7,115 nt of DNA, taken from assembly GCA_016762975.1 (NCBI GenBank), contig JAESUV010000029.1, positions 1 to 7,115 of the forward strand, given 5' to 3'. This document shows, one piece after another, positions 4,631-7,115 of this stretch. Source of the stretch: Gammaproteobacteria bacterium. Lineage in GTDB: Bacteria; Pseudomonadota; Gammaproteobacteria; Pseudomonadales; Pseudohongiellaceae. The notes under the pieces are model-generated. The model made no database searches. It was not told where the DNA came from and saw only the letters and a program-made list of their open reading frames with translations. A program made the translations under genes and the position numbers. Each line of letters starts with the position of its first letter. Positions within the stretch are counted from its first letter, which is position 1.

Positions 4631-6859
4631 TTACACAATAGAGACAAAACCATCTGCGTAAGCCACATCGGCCGCTGCAACGCCAGTCAAAGTGATTGTA
4701 TACGTTTCAGCGCTCGCTGCGGATGAACCAAAGTCACTAGTTTCAACTGTAATTATTGCACTAGTAGTGCCTGTAATCCAAACTTCTGTAACTGTGTCGT
4801 CACCATTAGTGGCAGCTTTCACGTCAGTATTCAACACGGTATCAGCACCGATAAAGAGAACATCATCGCCACCAAAAGAGAGAATCGACGAGTCAGTAGT
4901 ACCACCAAGGAAGACATCATCTTTAGTTGTTGCAGATTCAATAGCTACGTCAACAAGCTCTGGCTCTGAATAGCCAGCTGGGGCAAATGCTGCTTTAGCA
5001 GCAGTAACTGCTGTATTAACTACCTTAAGACCGGCAGCTATTCCTAATGCATCAGCTTCCGCAACTAGTAACTTATCAAAAGCAGCAACTGCGGCAGTAG
5101 TAGTCTTAATAGTGCCAGCTGCTAGATTGTAAGCATCAGCCCGAGTTGTAGTATTATCAGCTGCTTCATAAACGGCTAGAGTACCCGTTACAGCAGTGCT
5201 CCAATCGGCTGCCCGAAAAATTGCACTGTTAGCTGCAATAGCTACATCAGAGGCTGTGACACCAGCAGCTAGATCTGCGCCGGTACCAGCTATTACCACA
5301 GTGTCGAACGCTAGATTGATTGCTGTTGCGTCAGCAGCAGTAAGATAACCAGCTGTAACTGCAGCTGCTGTAGCAAGCGCATGATCAGTGTGCGTCTGAG
5401 CATCAGAAACCCAAACAATAGCATCAACTGCTACTTGCAAGTCACCCGCAGCGCCCAAGGCAGTAGCCAAGTCAGTATCGCCAGCTGTAGCAGCTGCCGC
5501 ATCAATAGCTGTAACAATAGAAGCTAAGCCTACTGTTTCTGCATCAAGTTCTGCAACGGTTGCTTTACCTGTTACGCCAGGGTTAATAACAGTCATTTTA
5601 CCAGTCGCTACAACCAAAGCTGCGGCACCAGCAGTATCCTGATCCATATTCTCTTCAACTCTCTGCGACAAAGCCGCCGCAGTTACTGCATCAGCAGACA
5701 CTTTTATCGCTGCTTGGTTTGCCTGAGTAGCAGCAAGCAGTGCTGTAACACCAGGATTAGATGTCTCTGTGATAAGAGCAACTAAAGATAGTGACTTAGT
5801 AACAGCACTATAAGAGATCACACCAGCGTATGCGCCATTGCCATCAGCCGCCGCGAGAGCAGGATTACCAAGACCGTTATAACCTGTTTCAGCACCCAAT
5901 CGTTCACCGGCAATAAGAACAGCTGCGCCGGCAGTGAGAGTTACATTCAAATCGGCAGCATTGTCCGCCAGTATTGCTGCCTCAAGGCCAGCTACTTGAT
6001 CAGTACCACCCGGTGATGCTGTTGTGTTTGATTGTGCAGCTGCCAAAGCCTTATTACCATCTGAAAGAGCTTTTGCTCGCAGTGCAACTTCATCTGCTAT
6101 CAAAGCGGCTTTAAGACCCACTGATGCAGCAGCGTATCCTGCAAGAGGCGCGTTTGCTGCGGCAATATCGCCATAGGCACTAGTAACATCTGTACCAATG
6201 TCCGCTTCAAGTTTGCTTGTTGTTGCTTTGGCATCACCATCAGCCGTTACAAGAAAAGCTTTCTTGTCAGCGTTTGCAGCATCGAGCTGAGAAAGTAGAC
6301 CAGCAAGGCCTTGACCAGCTGCAATCGCAGTATCAACAGCGGCTTCGCCGGTTGCAGCCGCAGTAGCAGAACTATCAACAGCAGAAACTACTGCTATCAG
6401 ATCGTCAAGGCTTTCGGAGCTTTGCGCCACGTCTACTGAGTAATATGTAGCAACGGCTGTCTTGTTAGCCAAGGCAGCTGCAGCATCAGCAAAATCTGGG
6501 TCTGTAGATGCAGCAAGAGCATTGATGGAAGCATTCATTACTGCTCCACGTGAATCGCCAGCATTTAGTGAAGCTGTCATTTCATCAACAGCTGCAGTCA
6601 GAACTTCTTCAGTGACTTCGCTACCAATAAGCTGAGTTAGGAAATTCTCTGCAAAAATTGCGTTTGGCAAGAAATCTGGGAAAAGACCAGTGTCGCCGCT
6701 GTAGGCTGGGTTTTCAGAAATGGCTATTGCCAATTCTTCAATAGTAAGGCCTGAATCAATAATATCTTCTAGTTCGGCAAGAATGTCCGCGCCGGGGGCG
6801 GCATCTACCATGCCCACTACTAGTTGGATGATTGCTGTTGTTTCTGCTGCTGTAGCCAT
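4631..6859 (-). CDS. Large Ala-rich, cysteine-free surface protein, probably type I-secreted and S-layer-like
   Basis: Seen: 742 residues with no cysteine, very rich in Ala, Thr, Val and Asp with few Lys/Arg, so strongly acidic. There is no Sec signal peptide. An N-terminal block (1-145, from IIQLVVGMVDAAPGADILAE through FLPNAIFAENFLTQLIGSE to NKTAVATYYSVD) looks like a defined helical domain found at the start of such surface proteins. Residues 150-640 are mostly helical and of low complexity. Residues 640-742 turn to beta-rich sequence with Gly-Asp turns (FGGDDVLFIGADTVLN, NGDDTVTEVWITG), ending ADVAYADGFVSIV. Known: S-layer and surface proteins such as Caulobacter RsaA lack Cys, carry a C-terminal signal and leave by type I secretion. 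Proper RTX nonapeptide arrays are absent. The start ATG 6857-6859 has an AAGGAGT box 5 nt away, which suggests high expression. No secretion genes lie in the window. It could instead be another secreted adhesin-like protein. Confidence 0.82.
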   Translation of the reverse strand: MATAAETTAIIQLVVGMVDAAPGADILAELEDIIDSGLTIEELAIAISENPAYSGDTGLFPDFLPNAIFAENFLTQLIGSEVTEEVLTAAVDEMTASLNAGDSRGAVMNASINALAASTDPDFADAAAALANKTAVATYYSVDVAQSSESLDDLIAVVSAVDSSATAAATGEAAVDTAIAAGQGLAGLLSQLDAANADKKAFLVTADGDAKATTSKLEADIGTDVTSAYGDIAAANAPLAGYAAASVGLKAALIADEVALRAKALSDGNKALAAAQSNTTASPGGTDQVAGLEAAILADNAADLNVTLTAGAAVLIAGERLGAETGYNGLGNPALAAADGNGAYAGVISYSAVTKSLSLVALITETSNPGVTALLAATQANQAAIKVSADAVTAAALSQRVEENMDQDTAGAAALVVATGKMTVINPGVTGKATVAELDAETVGLASIVTAIDAAAATAGDTDLATALGAAGDLQVAVDAIVWVSDAQTHTDHALATAAAVTAGYLTAADATAINLAFDTVVIAGTGADLAAGVTASDVAIAANSAIFRAADWSTAVTGTLAVYEAADNTTTRADAYNLAAGTIKTTTAAVAAFDKLLVAEADALGIAAGLKVVNTAVTAAKAAFAPAGYSEPELVDVAIESATTKDDVFLGGTTDSSILSFGGDDVLFIGADTVLNTDVKAATNGDDTVTEVWITGTTSAIITVETSDFGSSAASAETYTITLTGVAAADVAYADGFVSIV

Positions 6860-6864
6860 TTATG

Positions 6865-6871
6865 ACTCCTT
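6865..6871 (-). promoter_or_regulatory. Strong Shine-Dalgarno of the surface-protein gene
   Basis: AAGGAGT on the minus strand, 5 nt before ATG 6857-6859. It is the best ribosome binding site in the window and settles the start of the 742-codon gene. Confidence 0.85.
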
Positions 6872-6945
6872 GAAATGTTCTAGTTTTGTGTTAGTTCCGA
6901 TCGAGACATGCCAAAAAGCGCGTATGACCACATATCGGTATTGCA

Positions 6946-6951
6946 AGCATA
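6946..6951 (-). promoter_or_regulatory. Candidate -10 box of the surface-protein promoter
   Basis: TATGCT on the minus strand, with no recognisable -35 box at 6969-6974. If initiation is at 6939, the CRP-like palindrome centre falls at -41.5, the class II activator position, which would explain the missing -35 element. The leader would be about 80 nt. Confidence 0.5.
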
Positions 6952-6972
6952 CTTAAGGCAGTGCCTCTGGCT

Positions 6973-6988
6973 TGTGATTTCAATCACA
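6973..6988. promoter_or_regulatory. CRP/Vfr-type operator
   Basis: TGTGATTTCAATCACA is a perfect palindrome with 7-bp arms and matches the CRP half-site consensus TGTGA-N6-TCACA at all ten key positions. Members of the CRP/Vfr branch bind this sequence with cAMP; FNR-type sites (TTGAT-N4-ATCAA) fit less well. Position upstream of the surface-protein gene suggests activation. Confidence 0.75.
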
Positions 6989-7115
6989 CCAAAGAAAATT
7001 ACCTAAATTGCCAGTCCTGAGCATTACACTTGCTGACCTTGTGTCGGCAGCTGTGCAATTAACTCGCGGAGTTTACCTAGCATTGTTAACTATGACAACT
7101 GAATTATGCCCTAAT

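Noticed and set aside
4780..4900. RTX calcium-binding repeats in the C-terminal part of the surface protein
   Set aside because: GGDD and NGDD turns are present, but there is no tandem GGxGxDxUx nonapeptide array, so I describe only a beta-rich C-terminal region.
4692..4973. Plus-strand open frame opposite the surface-protein gene (likewise 6720-6956)
   Set aside because: These are antisense frames kept open by the biased codons of the Ala-rich gene; there is no family resemblance and no suitable ribosome site.
7031..7051. Inverted repeat TGCTGACC / GGCAGC upstream of the surface-protein promoter
   Set aside because: One arm has a bulge, there is no T run, and no neighbouring gene end is visible, so it cannot be assigned a role.

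Overview
The window looks like a piece of a gammaproteobacterial chromosome. That placement is an inference from the mix of families: a dTDP-sugar and O-antigen type cell-surface polysaccharide operon, a HigB/HigA toxin-antitoxin pair, a REP-associated tyrosine transposase (RAYT), a near-ideal CRP-type operator, and a large cysteine-free surface protein of the kind exported by type I secretion. Base composition looks moderate. A marine or other aquatic genus is plausible, but the sequence alone cannot settle it. Every gene I can support is on the minus strand, so the window reads right to left.

Right part (about 4500-7115): a monocistronic unit. A promoter region with a perfect TGTGA-N6-TCACA palindrome and a -10 box placed as in a class II CRP-activated promoter precedes a strong Shine-Dalgarno and a 742-residue, alanine-rich, acidic, Cys-free protein. 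This protein has no Sec signal peptide and has a beta-rich C-terminal region, so it is probably an S-layer-like or surface protein secreted by a type I system. It ends in a two-hairpin 3' region that includes a very strong intrinsic terminator.

Middle part (about 3093-4494): a small mobile island. Four REP-like motifs with the core GGGTCGG(ACC) bracket it, two pointing right at the left end and two pointing left in the right part. Inside are a RAYT gene whose 3' end is cut off exactly at a REP, a higB-higA toxin-antitoxin operon with its own promoter and probable operator, and a second, decayed copy of the RAYT leader and start codon. The leader copies are direct repeats 801 bp apart and flank the toxin-antitoxin genes.

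Left part (1-3043): a polysaccharide operon running off the left edge. A good sigma70-like promoter (-35 TTGAAG, 17 bp, -10 TAGAAT) precedes an exported protein of unknown function, a family 2 glycosyltransferase resembling rhamnosyltransferases, an NAD(P)-dependent sugar epimerase/reductase of the SDR superfamily, and the start of rfbA/rmlA (glucose-1-phosphate thymidylyltransferase). Gene gaps are about 37-46 bp with no terminator between them. Together they suggest synthesis of a dTDP-rhamnose-type or related deoxysugar precursor and its transfer to an O-antigen or exopolysaccharide.

The most notable points are the nesting of higBA between duplicated RAYT leaders, the REP that supplies the RAYT stop codon, the CRP-type control predicted for the surface protein, and the unrecognised exported protein heading the polysaccharide operon.
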